From Chara braunii (Eukaryota; Streptophyta; Charophyceae; Charales; Characeae), in assembly GCA_003427395.1 (NCBI GenBank), contig BFEA01000076.1, forward strand, positions 2,738,101-2,802,100: 64,000 nucleotides of DNA, in the 5' to 3' direction. The notes beneath the pieces were generated by a model. It did not search any database. It was not told the origin of the DNA and saw nothing but the letters and a program-made list of their open reading frames with translations. Each line of letters opens with the position of its first letter. The stretch's first letter is position 1. Below are positions 21,950 through 33,450 of this stretch, piece by piece. The position numbers were made by a program, and so were the translations under genes.

Positions 21950-23450
21950 AATAATCCCAAGTGTTCTCGTGGAAATGATTGAGCGTCAAACGTACAGACA
22001 ACCTATCCATAGTAACCCTCCACTTATACCCTAACAAAACTTAAACTAAGCTTAGAAAGTGGATAGTCACATCCAGTACGTTCGCACAATCCCAAAAGAA
22101 GTAATGACCCACATTCGAAATCAGAATTACATACAAGGCGGATCTCATATATCATCGGAAAGCTTATAGACTCAGCCTTAACGGCAATGCGAAATAGATA
22201 ATTGCCTATTAGTCTAGCAACTAAATCTTTCATACCGTCATAACACTCCAAATGTCTATCGGTAAGTCGTATGAAACTACTGACGCGACTCTACCTCTGT
22301 CTTGCCATAGATGAGATAAGTGAGACGATGCTAACTATTAGGAGAAAAATTAACCTTTATCTGGGGCAAACGGTCTCCTTCTTCGACTCTATCTTTCCCT
22401 CTCTTGCATTTGCGAAAGGTATGACAAACTTTCCCACAACAACCACATACAATCTTCGACCATTGCTATTCTTTCGCCCTGTCCAACTTACATTTGATGA
22501 TGCCTTTGTATCATTACCCCTTTTTATGATCAAATGCAGTGGGAGGTAGGGCTATACCAACTTCTTTGTGGATCCCTCGCTTTCTTTCCTCTTCCTGCTT
22601 GAGACATCAATCGTTCTTTCACAGGTATGAGTCGCGACATTCCTTGCTCTAATTTGCACTTCCTTTCTCTCAACACATTGCTTCTCTTTCTTCCCTTCAC
22701 CTCACGTATGATTCCGCTTGGTTTCCTTAATGTCCTTCTAAAGTTCACTTTTCATACCCTCAGAGATGTCAATTGCAAAAGTATTTGTCTTTCTACCATG
22801 CTCACTCTTTTTATTATCTTGTGTCTTCTTTCTTCTTCTTGCTTCATGCATAGTATGACAAAGGTGCTGATCAAATCCCCTTGTACAAAATTCTCTCAGA
22901 TTTTGTCTCATATAAGCCTTCCTTCTATCCCATGAGTTAGATCTCGTTGCTCTGCCTCCGAAAAGCTCATAAGGAAGACAAAGCACTTGTCACTTGTCAT
23001 ATTCAGACAATGTCCAAACTTTACGAGAAGCACCTTCATATTCTGCCAAAAAATATCCTACCTACACATAACTGAACCGATGTATCTTCTCAAGCTCATC
23101 CTTTGTCAGTTACTCCTCACCTAGTCGGTACGTTTCCCACATGACATTACGAAACTTACTCCATGATGTTCCTGCTCTTCTAATCAACCCACTGACTTCC
23201 TCCTTCAAGCTTATATGGATATACTTTATGACTTCTTTTAGCATCCGCTCCTCATGTCACTTGCAGTAGGATGCTATTTGTCCGAACTTATCAAGGAAGT
23301 CGGAAACATGATAGCCTCTGAAGAAGTCGATCTCAACCTCGGGTAGGTTGTCTCGCTCCCAATCTCGCAGATCCAGCAGATAGGTGAGTTTCTCGACCTC
23401 GATCGTCCCTTGCAAACCTTCCATCTCGAGATCCCTTGAACCCATCACTT
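21950..23450 (-). pseudogene. element G gag and protease-like remnant
   Basis: Three frames must be combined. The first part (23448-23257) reads ...VEIDFFRGYHVSDFLDKFGQ, a capsid-like start, and continues with WSKFRNVMWETYRLGEE before a stop. A basic stretch follows. At 22447-22406 the residues CGCCGKVCHTFRKC fit the CX2CX4HX4C nucleocapsid knuckle exactly. Downstream (22251-22000) ISFPMIYEIRLVCNSDFECG...LLGYKWRVTMD resembles the end of a retropepsin domain. This Gag is unlike those of A-E, so G is another family. The assignment rests on the knuckle and gene order; overall similarity is weak. Confidence 0.55.
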
Positions 23451-25579
23451 GTTTGAATAGACAACGAGTGGTCTTAGGGTCGAGACTCGAAAGAGGTTAC
23501 ACAATTAAGTCAAATATAGAATATATCCCACTAAAATTCTCCCGACTGTCATCATGTGAGTGCGCATGAGAACCTATTTAGAACAACCGCGATACCGAAG
23601 ACAACCTTTAAACAAATATCCACCTAAAAATAAAACACAAATATTCACTGATAAGATGCTTAAAACATAACTTGGACATTAACCAAATATCACTTTTACT
23701 ATCAAGGAAGGATACAACTTACATATGTCACATAGGTGGATACTCCAAACATGAATCCAAAATGCAGTACAACCTATAATACATAGCATATACTCGTAAT
23801 AATCATTCACAACATGGCAAGCACAAACAGACTGCTAGGGTTGCAGCTGAAGAGCACACTCATGCAATAAAATGACTCTCAACCATAGTGCAGATTCTAT
23901 AAGGCCAAAATAAGATTAGCAATGAATAAATAACATCATAGTTACTCTTCATCTTTTAAGCGGAGCATATAATATAGAGGGCCGGTGTAATCCTCATGGG
24001 ATAACATCTCGACTCTTGAGCCCCGCTCTACAGATCAAGCCTCACCTTAACCCTCTCTGATTCCAGCGCTTGCACCTTACTGGACTTATTAAGGTTAGCA
24101 AGACAACACCACTCGTACCTATTAAGACAACACGTGACGATCCCGCACCTCTCTAAGTATGGTGGCCCTACCTAGCGAGAGTCTGGCCTAGGCAGTCACT
24201 CTAGACCCACCCTAGCTAAGTAGTAGTTGCCCAACTTTACCACCAAGGTTTAAGTAAGGGAACAAACCTTTTCCTCCTCTTTTACTTGATAATATAGTTA
24301 CTTTCTTATTCAAAAGGAAAGAAAACAGCAACCCACTAATGGACCGGGAACATAGTTCCGGCGTGGGTCTCACTATCATTTTCAAGGAATGATATTCGCT
24401 TCCTTAATCCTCAGTGAGGGAGTAACAATTCAGGAGAGCACTTTCACTGAGAACAACTATACAAGCTGACTGACTTCCTTCAGGAAAAACCACCTTCCAC
24501 AGAAACGAGTCACCCCATTCACCTTTGGTCCTATGCCAGACGTGGGTTTCATACAAAGTCTATGTCCTCTTGGAAGACAATCCATACATACGCCATCAAT
24601 CAGGCATCAAACAAAATACACTAAAAGACACACACATAGAGACAACCGAAATAAAACCGCCATAAAAACAATATATATATACCACGTATACTTAACATAA
24701 ACCACTCTTCAGATTAGCCAGACCTCTAGCCAAGTAACCACTTATTTCCCAAGTTTGTCGGCAATTATGACTATGCAATCCAAAAGTGACTCAGCTTATC
24801 ACCAATTAACACCACCAAAGAGTCTAGGCGCAATACTCATCACAATACCTATCGTTCCCTAACTCGGTCTTAGCTTAAGGAAAAACCTTTACTATTAAAC
24901 CCCTCACTTCGCGCTCATCAGTCGCCCCCTCATCTATGTCACTCGCGTACCAGAAGCCTCCTCTAAAGCAAGGTTCTACTGACTAGGGGAGGACACCTCA
25001 ATTTAACTTAGTTACCTCCCAAAGCAGGCTTAGCACAACACTCACGAAATGAGTTGACTAGCCATTGTAGCTTTGACATTTATTAACAAAGCTAAAGGAC
25101 ACGCCCAACCATGATGATGCCGCCTCAATCAACCTAAGCCGCATCAAACATACAACATATCGTCAAATCACCCTAAAATACTTACGATAACAAGATGCTT
25201 GCTGAAACTGCTATCGTAAGTGCCAAGGTATGCAAGTGCATCACTAAACACTTCCTTTCTCAATCATTCTACATACGCTTATAATCACCATCATCAATAA
25301 GACACTCAAATATTGTCATTTTGCCTAGATCATCAGCCTGCCAATAACCTGGGTTCGTTCACTTAAGAACCCAGGTAGGCAGCCGAGATTTCCCCGGCAA
25401 CAGAGCCTCCTAGCGATGTTACCGGTAGGACATCACACCTCGGCCACATTCTTAAGACATCTCTAATGATAACCAAGGTATCATGTCATCAATTATATAA
25501 GTCAACTGAAAGATTCTCACTTTGCATAAATTTCAAATTACCAAACCCGAGGGTCGTCCCGCCAGGGACAACAGTAGGC
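23451..25579 (-). other. element G leader
   Basis: Two kilobases of AT-rich DNA between primer site and gag without a credible gene. It carries a hairpin with a perfect 10-bp stem, acctgggttc/gaacccaggt (25347-25376), about 210 nt downstream of the primer site, a place where retroelements often have packaging or dimerisation structures. Confidence 0.5.
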
Positions 25580-25606
25580 AACCGTTATCCTCGACAACAG
25601 CGCCAC
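25580..25606 (-). other. element G primer-binding site (tRNA-Asp type)
   Basis: On the minus strand the LTR end GCTCGACA is followed by GG and TGGCGCTGTTGTCGAGGA. The plant tRNA-Asp complement is TGGCGCCGTTGCCGGGGA. The three differences are all transitions, as expected from decay of methylated cytosines. Confidence 0.75.
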
Positions 25607-27199
25607 CTGTCGAGCGCATGGTCCCCGCAAGAGAAGGGACCTTCCCGACCGCGTCACGTAGGATTCGGCAGGACTTTGGTCGTAGAGTGTTGCCACTTCA
25701 ACCGAGTGCGTCAACCATACCTCTCGCGAACCCCTCAACATGATAGGGTCACGCGAGGTACAACTCACCTCCACCTGCTGGAGCTGTCATCATCCCTTAG
25801 GTGGGCATATCCCCGTCGAGCTACCAGTCCACAGTAACGAAAGTTTTTACATGCAATCGCAGAGGTGGACCGGCCGAGGGAGTTTTCTCGTATGTTGTAG
25901 CATAGGGGGTACGCGCGGTTCCACACCTCTATCGGACCCGTACACGAGCCGCCGCACTGGGGGGTTGAAGTCCCAAGCGCGACTCGATGTCGGTCGACTA
26001 GGACGCATCCTTCTTACCACAAATTACACCATGCCAAAGCAAAAAGTCAGATTACTCACACAAAACAAACACTCCTAGTTCCTTTTTATCGGACTCATAA
26101 CTTTCCAACACGAAAAATGAGTTAGGTGTCGTGTGCGAGACTTAGGATAAATATCGCGCGGACGCCATGCATGAATACTCGAGCAGTCGCATTGATGGCG
26201 TACTTGGTGGTACCCATAATCGCGCAGGCCTTGATGGTCTCGAGGGCCGCGTTCGAAACTCGAGTATCGGTTGACACACGCCTTGAGGGGTTAATCTCTC
26301 GACGCCAAACAATCGCCAAGGCGGTTGAGAACCACACCCTCTTTTGCACCCTGCGGAGAGTGGGTGGTACATAGTTTCAGGCCTGTCGTGGCAGTCATCG
26401 CTTATGGCCAAGGAGACCAACTTCATCATCCAAGGCCTGGAGAGAAGTCAAACAGTTTGACTTTGGCGGCTGCCACGGACTCCAACGTCCAACTACAAAA
26501 ATTAACAAGCAAAATCACCCAGTAAATAAATAAACATCCCAATACCCATATATCATATAAAAACTAGAGAAAAGATAAAAGAAGGGAAAATAAACCCATT
26601 AGAAATGTAAATCGCACGATAAATGGTTGTTATTCATGGTTGTCATTCTCACTGCCTCCAAAGTAAGGCTCGTACACAAGCTTCAAAATACTAACCTGGA
26701 AAAAACACAGGCACATACGACAACCACATTCCCATACACCAATATGGTCAACTTTACTGTTTCTTATAACTCACACCACGCCTTACAAACTCAAGCCCCA
26801 ACCATTGTTAAACCTTCCATAAAAACTCGACGGTTCTTTATAATGGCCATTTAAAATAAGTCTGGTTAAAACCCTAAAAAACATATCAAACCTCAGGGCT
26901 AAGGCATCAAGTTGAGGCACAGTTGTAAGCAAAGTTGTGTCGTGAGCCGACGAGTCAGCGATTAACCAGTCGACATGTTATCAAAAGATGACAAAAGGCG
27001 ACCCTCATAGGATCGGGCTAAACTAGTCAGATCTTGAATAAAAAACGGCCAAGAAGGACCTGCTACACAACACAGGCCAAATCCCAAATACTTCAACTTT
27101 TAAGTGTGTAGAGAATAAATCTCCACATCACATCTCACTCAAAATCTCATAAGACTAGATCTTAAAACTCTCTCTCAAATGGTCCTCATAGAATAAGAA

Positions 27200-27700
27200 A
27201 AATCCTGGCAGCGTCCCCCCTATACAGGGTGGATCGCCAAGATTTCTCCTACAAGAATACAATCGAACTCTTCAAAACTAAGAAAATTTTGGCAACGCTT
27301 CCCATAGGAAAAATGCCTTATCAGATTTTATACGAGGCTAAATATAAAACTCAAAAATAATTCCAACTTATACGAGGCTAAATATAAAACTCAAAAATAA
27401 TTCCAACTTCATAAAGTCAAATTTTGTCAAAGTCCCTGATTTAGTAAAAATTTGGGCAGCATCTTCCCTACAAAAGCAGGCATCCCAGATTTTAACTAAG
27501 CCTGATAAAACTCGAACAAAAGTTTGAACTTAAAAAAGTCAAAATTTGATTGACTCCTTGGTTTTGTTGAAATTTCGGCAACACTTCCTGTAGGAAAGTA
27601 GCTTTCCAAAATTTATATAGCGCCAAGTAAAATAAATGATCCAGAAAATGCGAGAATTTAAAATAAACGTAAACTAAAAAAAATGCACGAATTGAACTCA
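27200..27700 (-). repeat. degenerate tandem units of about 115 bp in LTR G
   Basis: Repeated gg(c)aacgcttccc-type blocks (minus: ggaagcgttgcc, then aaattt...caaggagt) match the five units at 42725-43302 in inverted orientation. Part of one unit (acgaggctaaatataaaac) is also directly duplicated at 27330-27410. Confidence 0.7.
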
Positions 27701-28021
27701 CTCCTATAGCTCCATCACATGCCGAGCACTAACAGACTACCCTACTAAGAAGCAAAAACAGACAGAGCTTGAACAAAAGACAAGGCACTGCTAGCAAGAA
27801 TCTCATGTCTACAACTTCAACCAGTTAAAAAAAACAAAGGTTTGTTCATCTAACGTTTTCATCTTCTGCTCGTCCCGGCTCACAAAGACGAGCATTGTAT
27901 CTTATTTAGTTAATCTTTAACTTTCCAAGTTGCTGTCGGTCAAACCCCATGCAATCCTCAAAACATTAGCCTGGACTATTCTCACAAGGAGAAGAGTCGT
28001 ACCTTTATCAACAAGCAAAAA

Positions 28022-28610
28022 TTGACTGACTTAGCAAAGCGACCGGAGGACCTCAACTCCAACCCCAGTTCAATGTCTTAATCAAATGAGCAAGGTGACC
28101 GGATCAATCACGAGGACCTCATCTCCAACCCCAGTTCAATGTCTTACGCAAAAGAGCAAGGCGACCGGATCAGTCAGGAGAACCTCATCTCCAACCCCAG
28201 TTCAATATCTTAAGCAAATGAGCAAGGCGACCGGATTAGTCAGGAGGACCTCATCTCCAGCCCGAGTTCAATGTCTTAAGCAAATGAGCAAGGCGACCGG
28301 ATCAGTAAGGAGGACCTCATCTTCAACCCAAGTTCAATGTCTTAAGCAAACGAGCAAGGCGACCGGATCAGTCAGGAGAACCTCATCTCCAGCCCCAGTT
28401 CAATGTCTTAAGCAAACAAGCAAGGCGACCGGATCAGTCAGGAGGACCTCATCTCCAGCCCCAGTTCAATGTCTTAGGCAAACAAGCAAGGTGACCGGAT
28501 CAGTACGGAGGACCTCATCTCCAGCCCAGTTCAATTTCTTAAGCAAACGAGCAAGGTGACTGGATCAATCAGGAGGACCTCGTCTCTAGCCCCCTTTAAA
28601 TAATCGCAAG
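28022..28610 (-). repeat. 66-bp tandem array, about nine copies
   Basis: gagcaaggcgaccggatcag recurs at 28088, 28154, 28220, 28286, 28352, 28418, 28484 and 28550, exactly 66 bp apart, with a diverged unit at 28022. Because 66 is divisible by three, one plus-strand frame stays open (28086-28559) and reads SKATGSVRRTSS-type repeats. I regard that as a by-product. The corresponding place in LTR F holds a hairpin array instead. Confidence 0.92.
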
Positions 28611-31600
28611 CAGACATTGTGGATTTCATTTAAGGCAGATAAATTTAGACAAACATAGTAAATTCCCTCTGATTCAGTTAAAGTCTTAAATTAAAGACAA
28701 GGAAATATACAAACGTCAAAACTCACTCAAACTGAATGAAGGGTGGTATAGATAGGGGGTATACGGCATCCTAAAGGAAATGGTGTCGGTCTACCTCCCG
28801 CAATCGGTGGGGCGAACCACCCACAGAGGACTTGGCACGGATTACGGGTTTCAATCCCGCCTGCCACCTTCCTCTCTCAACCAAAGGACCAAACTAAGAG
28901 AGAGGGGCAGAACGAGAGAGATTCACACACTCGGATACGAGAGGGGTACGCTCAAACTCGCATGAGAGGGCCTTGAAATCTTGACGCGCCTGAGGGCCCC
29001 GCAATGGTGGCCAAAATCGCAACAAGATGGCGCAACTCATCCACAATCGCAGATCAAGCGGCACTCCGACGGTCTTCCAAGTTGCAACAATAACTCTCCT
29101 TTCGCAGGCTGATCACTCCCTCGAGCCGTAGCATCGCTCCCTCCCCTTGACCAAACCACCACTACGTAGCGTTAAGGAGCCACGTTTGAGTACTGCACAC
29201 CCCCGTGCTCTATTCAAGATGCAAATGGGAATGTTATGAACTCAACACAAGAATGCGGTCCGCACAGTCATGCGCACTCCCGTGTACAAAAAACTCAGCA
29301 ATATTCATCAGGTCACCGAGTCCCCACAAGGTCTTGCTCCTTGGGTTACAAGTAAACTCCTCCTCCAGGCTAATTCCAACGGCAAAGTGCCAACAGGCCA
29401 CACAGTCCAGTTCAGCTTGCCGTATCCACTCACTCAATTGGATGCGAACAGCATCCACCCACGGGGTCACCACACTTCCGGCACAATAGCATGTGCGTGC
29501 AGGTAATCCCTACTTTCCCTCTCCTTATACGAGGAAAGTGGGCGATGGCAAAGTGACAGAAATCCAGTATGCAGAGTCGTACTGAAAGCTTTAAAGTCCG
29601 ATGCAGTTCAAAAATCAGAATTGCACTGGTACTCTACCAACTGAGAACCCAGATGCCGAACCCGAATGTCAACGAGAGCATACTCTCTCTACCACTTACA
29701 TATGCGCCTAGAGACCTCTCTCCCACTTGGAGCTATCAGCCCAGACTAACATTGCTCAACTATTAGCAGCCTATGAATTGGCCATGCCTCTGGTTGACGT
29801 CAACAGCAACAACCGCAGCACGTGCAGATGTCGCTCCCGCAATTTAAAACGCATAGTGAGCCTCACTCTGACGATTCTCCACAACGCAACAATGACCAAA
29901 GAGCTCCCAAAACCCAGACCACGGTTGAAGGTAGTTATCAGCAGGCCTAGCTGCAGGATGTCTGCGACTCGAGCTCGATGCAGCAGTTGGTTGTTCTGTC
30001 GCTGAATCCAACTCCGAACCGCACTTCCAAACCCAACTCCAGCGGCAGTCCGTCAAAGCAGCTGCCTCTCGCTCATACAACTCAACATCAAAAGTTCGTT
30101 GCTGCTAAAAATAGCGACACCACTACTTAGCTACACGGCAACTGCCTACTCAATCCACAACGGTACAGCTAACAACAACAACTTGTAATGCAACAAACAT
30201 AGTCTCGTGGTATAACCCTTCAACCCCGCAGTCACTATACTGAACCCCTTTGCCTCGAGTGTCGGCAAGGTCAGCCTAAGTTTTCATCGGCAATCAACAA
30301 TTTGCCAACCCAACAGCACCACTAGTCTCATTTCTTAGTGTGAGACGCCCACGTAGCGCACTCCACCAGCCAAGAACGATCATGCACCACCATTTCTTGA
30401 ATCAAGAAAGAGCTCTCGATCCGTCAATCTTGCTCAGATCCGTTACTCCCCCACCTAGAACAACCACACCAGGAGTTTGGAGTGATTGACCCTATGGTCG
30501 TGGCCTGTTGATTTACTGTGGCTATTTTCACCGCCATTGCTACTGTATTGTATTATGCGGCGAGGCCAGGCAATGTTACGGTAGTGCAACAGAGTCGCAA
30601 ATGAATGAGCAACATGACTTGCATGATCTCTGCTTCAATGAACTCGTCTGCCAATGAGCAGAGACCTTGACGGTGAAAGTACTGGAACCACCATAAACAC
30701 AATGAACACGAGGAGCATGACGATCTCAGGTGGCAATATGGTCATGGTCGGCGCTAAAGGTCACGAATGACGCGATAGTTATAAGTAATGCAGCGGTGGT
30801 CGGGCGAGGTACTGCCTGATAAGCGTGCGAAATGAGAATGAATCTTCTGCTAGAACTCGAGCGGATACGTCGCTAGATTTTCCCGTCTATTAACTGTGGG
30901 CGGCTTGGCCTGGTGTATTGACTTTTAATTCCTCATGTCCTGCCATTATTGCAAGGTAAATGTCTTTCTCTCACTCCCACTCTCCCATCTGTTCTCCAAT
31001 CTCTTACTGTTCGTCCCCCTTTCCCACTCCTTCCAACATACCAAGGCACCAAACAAGACCAAGTTCATATACCGGAAGCCAACCCAACTACAACGTCGAA
31101 GAGCACCGAAACGTTGCTACCACGGTTCACGAGGGAAAAGTTCATCGGGACTACAAGGGGAAGAAGACCTTGTCGCGACAAGGAAGCTCTTAGCAAGGTG
31201 ACGCCCCCTACCTTGACAACGATGATAACTCAACAGGAACAAAGGAGTTTGCATTTATTGCGCCTAAAAAGAAAGAGAAAATAAAAACGACTGCTAAAAT
31301 ATGGAAAGATGCATTGTTGCATCAACCCCCCCTTTTCCTCGCGCATCCTTAACTATTCATGCCGGCTGAACCATCAACCAAATCGAAAATCGGGCATAGC
31401 CATTCAACTCGCAATGGTCCAAAACTCCTATGTATCATCTTGGTTAGGCAAAATCGGCCAAAAAACACCCAAGATATGCCACTTCCGCTCCCTGCCATAT
31501 CCACTTCCCTGCACCTCCGCACAACATCTTACTTCTGCAATGCCAAAACCATCCATAACTTTTAATTCTGACTTCGCCATTAGGTTCGCCATGGCCTAGA

Positions 31601-32874
31601 ACATTAGAAACGAGTCTTCATTCAACCGTTTACGTCAAAAAACGGGCACAAAGTCATCTTGTCTCCCTCCATAGCTTACTGCTTCCCCGTCACTGCGCTT
31701 CCTCCAGTCCCGCATGCCCCCTATGCAGATTCTCGTCCAGGTTCAGTCTCCTTTCTCTCTGCTGCTATGTATCTCCCTCCTGTCGTTGCCTTTCCTCGCT
31801 CTCTTCCGTTTTTCGTTCGCCCTCTTCCTGCGCTAAACGGTGCGCTAAGCCAAGGCACCCGCAGGCCGGTGGCCGCAAAAGTCAAAATCCGCTGCTAAGG
31901 TGAGTATAGCAACTCGCCTGCCGAATCAATCACCCCCAACCAGGTGGTACTACAACTCGCAGCTCCGACGTTACACCCAGTGGGAGACCCCAGGGCCTAC
32001 TGTGATGTGAGCTAGGTGCAGCGGGTCCCGGTACAGATTTTGGTGGTGGTAGCAAATAAAACTCTGCTAGCCAACGTGGCCTGCTGCTGGGACAACTTGG
32101 GTTGCACAGCCAACACTGCGGCAGCGTTTTACTAGTGCCCCCTAACCCCGCCCAAGCATAGTTCAGCACCTTGCGGGCCCTGGTGGGCATACTCACACTC
32201 GAACCTCTCACAGTAGATGGTGGGTGGCGACGGTATGCCCATAGTGACCCTCACCTCCCTCGGGCTGTAGTCTTGCAGGTTTGCTCGAAATGTTCTCCAA
32301 TTCCCTTCCATTTTAGGCTATCGACGCTCTCCAAATGGGAAGCGAGGGAAACCACGACCACGAACCCCACGACTCTTATGCACGTTGACTCCCTCGGTCC
32401 TTCTTTCAAGACAGGCGAAATAGAGGAATTTCGCTAGCATCCCTAATATGCAAGAACCCGAAAAGAGGCGCGCATTCAAGGTCCTCAGCTGCTGTAACGG
32501 CCACCCGTGTCCAGCAAAGTAGTATTCGAGCCAGGCCCGTGGGGCCCGACGTCGGTTTCGGACCCGGTCACCAGGTCAAAGACATCCGTAGAGATAAAAG
32601 TAGGAATAATAATAATAAAAATATTAAAAATAAATATAAACGCAAGGTAACTCAAAAAAAGTAAGGGGACTTGGGGCTGCGCGTCCCGCTGGCCTGCGAC
32701 GCCGCATCCTGCTAGGCCCACATGGTTGCGCATCGCCGCCGATACCCCGCGTGCGCCGCTCACCCGAGCAAGGACCTAAACTTCCTCTTTGCACGCACGC
32801 CGTCAAGCGTACGAGGTTGCAGTGGTGTGACCTGCAAAAAACACGCCAAATACCCTTGTAAGGGTAACACCGCA

Positions 32875-33450
32875 GGTACACCTCACAAATTATTTGAGAT
32901 GTCTACCCACAGATGTCAAGAATAAGCTGGTAAACGAGGCCTACATAGACCAACATAACTTCGCCTCATTCAACAAGAAAGCCTTAGACATAGAAGAGAC
33001 TTCCCCAAGACTAGAAGAAGAAGGGCAATCTCATGTTCATCGACCACGATGGTCAGGCGACCGAGATTGAAGACTTCCCAGACTATGAGGATGAGACAAA
33101 GCAGGATGGGGCCAGCGAGACTTCGGATGGGGGAGTCGTGGCACCTATCAAGGAAAAAGACTAGGGGGATCAGGAAGCAAAAGGTAGGCCGGTCCAAGGG
33201 TCAAAGTGACCAAGGAACGCCCGCATGGGTAAAACTTGGTTTAGATTACGAGGTGTGGAGGGGACCGAGTTGCTAGGGGTACTTGCCTGAACTATGGCAA
33301 CTATGGACACACGTCTAGGACTTGCCGAGGCAAGAAGGTCACTACGAAGGTAGCCTCTCCAACGGTGGTGGGCTTATCTTCGAACCCTGGCGGTGCTTTT
33401 GCGAGCACTTCGCAGGGAAACATGTCGGGCCTGGCCGCTCTTACTCGTGC
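32875..33450 (+). pseudogene. element C gag, C-terminal remnant
   Basis: Begins at the G boundary with ggtacacctcacaaatta, matching E at 59648. It encodes the end of the capsid (ASFNKKALDI), an acidic linker (33049-33160) and a knuckle near 33270 reading TCLNYGNYGHTSRTC, where the second Cys has become Tyr. An indel and a stop (tag near 33162) interrupt it. At the gag/pol junction C lacks the sequence that holds the gag stop in B and E, so gag and pol are fused in one frame (33365-33706). Confidence 0.82.

Larger units (their letters stand above)
21950..32874 (-). mobile_element. element G: retrotransposon with a 7.3-kb LTR, 3' part missing
   Basis: Read on the minus strand: LTR 32874-25608, primer site 25606-25580, leader, gag with a zinc knuckle (23450-22400) and protease-like remains to about 21950. 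No RT or integrase and no second LTR are visible, so it is truncated on its 3' side. Its right edge lies exactly where gag of element C begins again (32875), showing that G inserted into C. The LTR is collinear, in inverted orientation, with the solo LTR F at 37093-45139. Confidence 0.7.
25608..32874 (-). repeat. element G giant LTR (7.27 kb)
   Basis: The outer edge is at 32874: the minus strand starts TGCGGTGTTACCC and the bases to the right continue gag of C. The inner edge is at 25608, where the tRNA-Asp-type primer site begins. Several blocks pair in inverted order with LTR F: 25608-25850 with 44870-45139, 26140-26300 with 44410-44560, 27200-27700 with 42725-43302, 28740-28880 with 41340-41520, 28950-29150 with 41060-41270, and the last 50 bp with 37093-37145. 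It contains a 66-bp tandem array and no gene. Confidence 0.7.

Noticed and set aside
28086-28559. 157-codon repetitive protein on the plus strand
   Set aside because: The 66-bp period is divisible by three, so one frame stays open by chance. It starts and stops inside the array and lies inside an LTR.
28840-28880. Possible tRNA T-arm (cgggtttcaatcccg)
   Set aside because: No matching anticodon or acceptor arms around it; the block is part of the giant LTR shared with 41340-41380.
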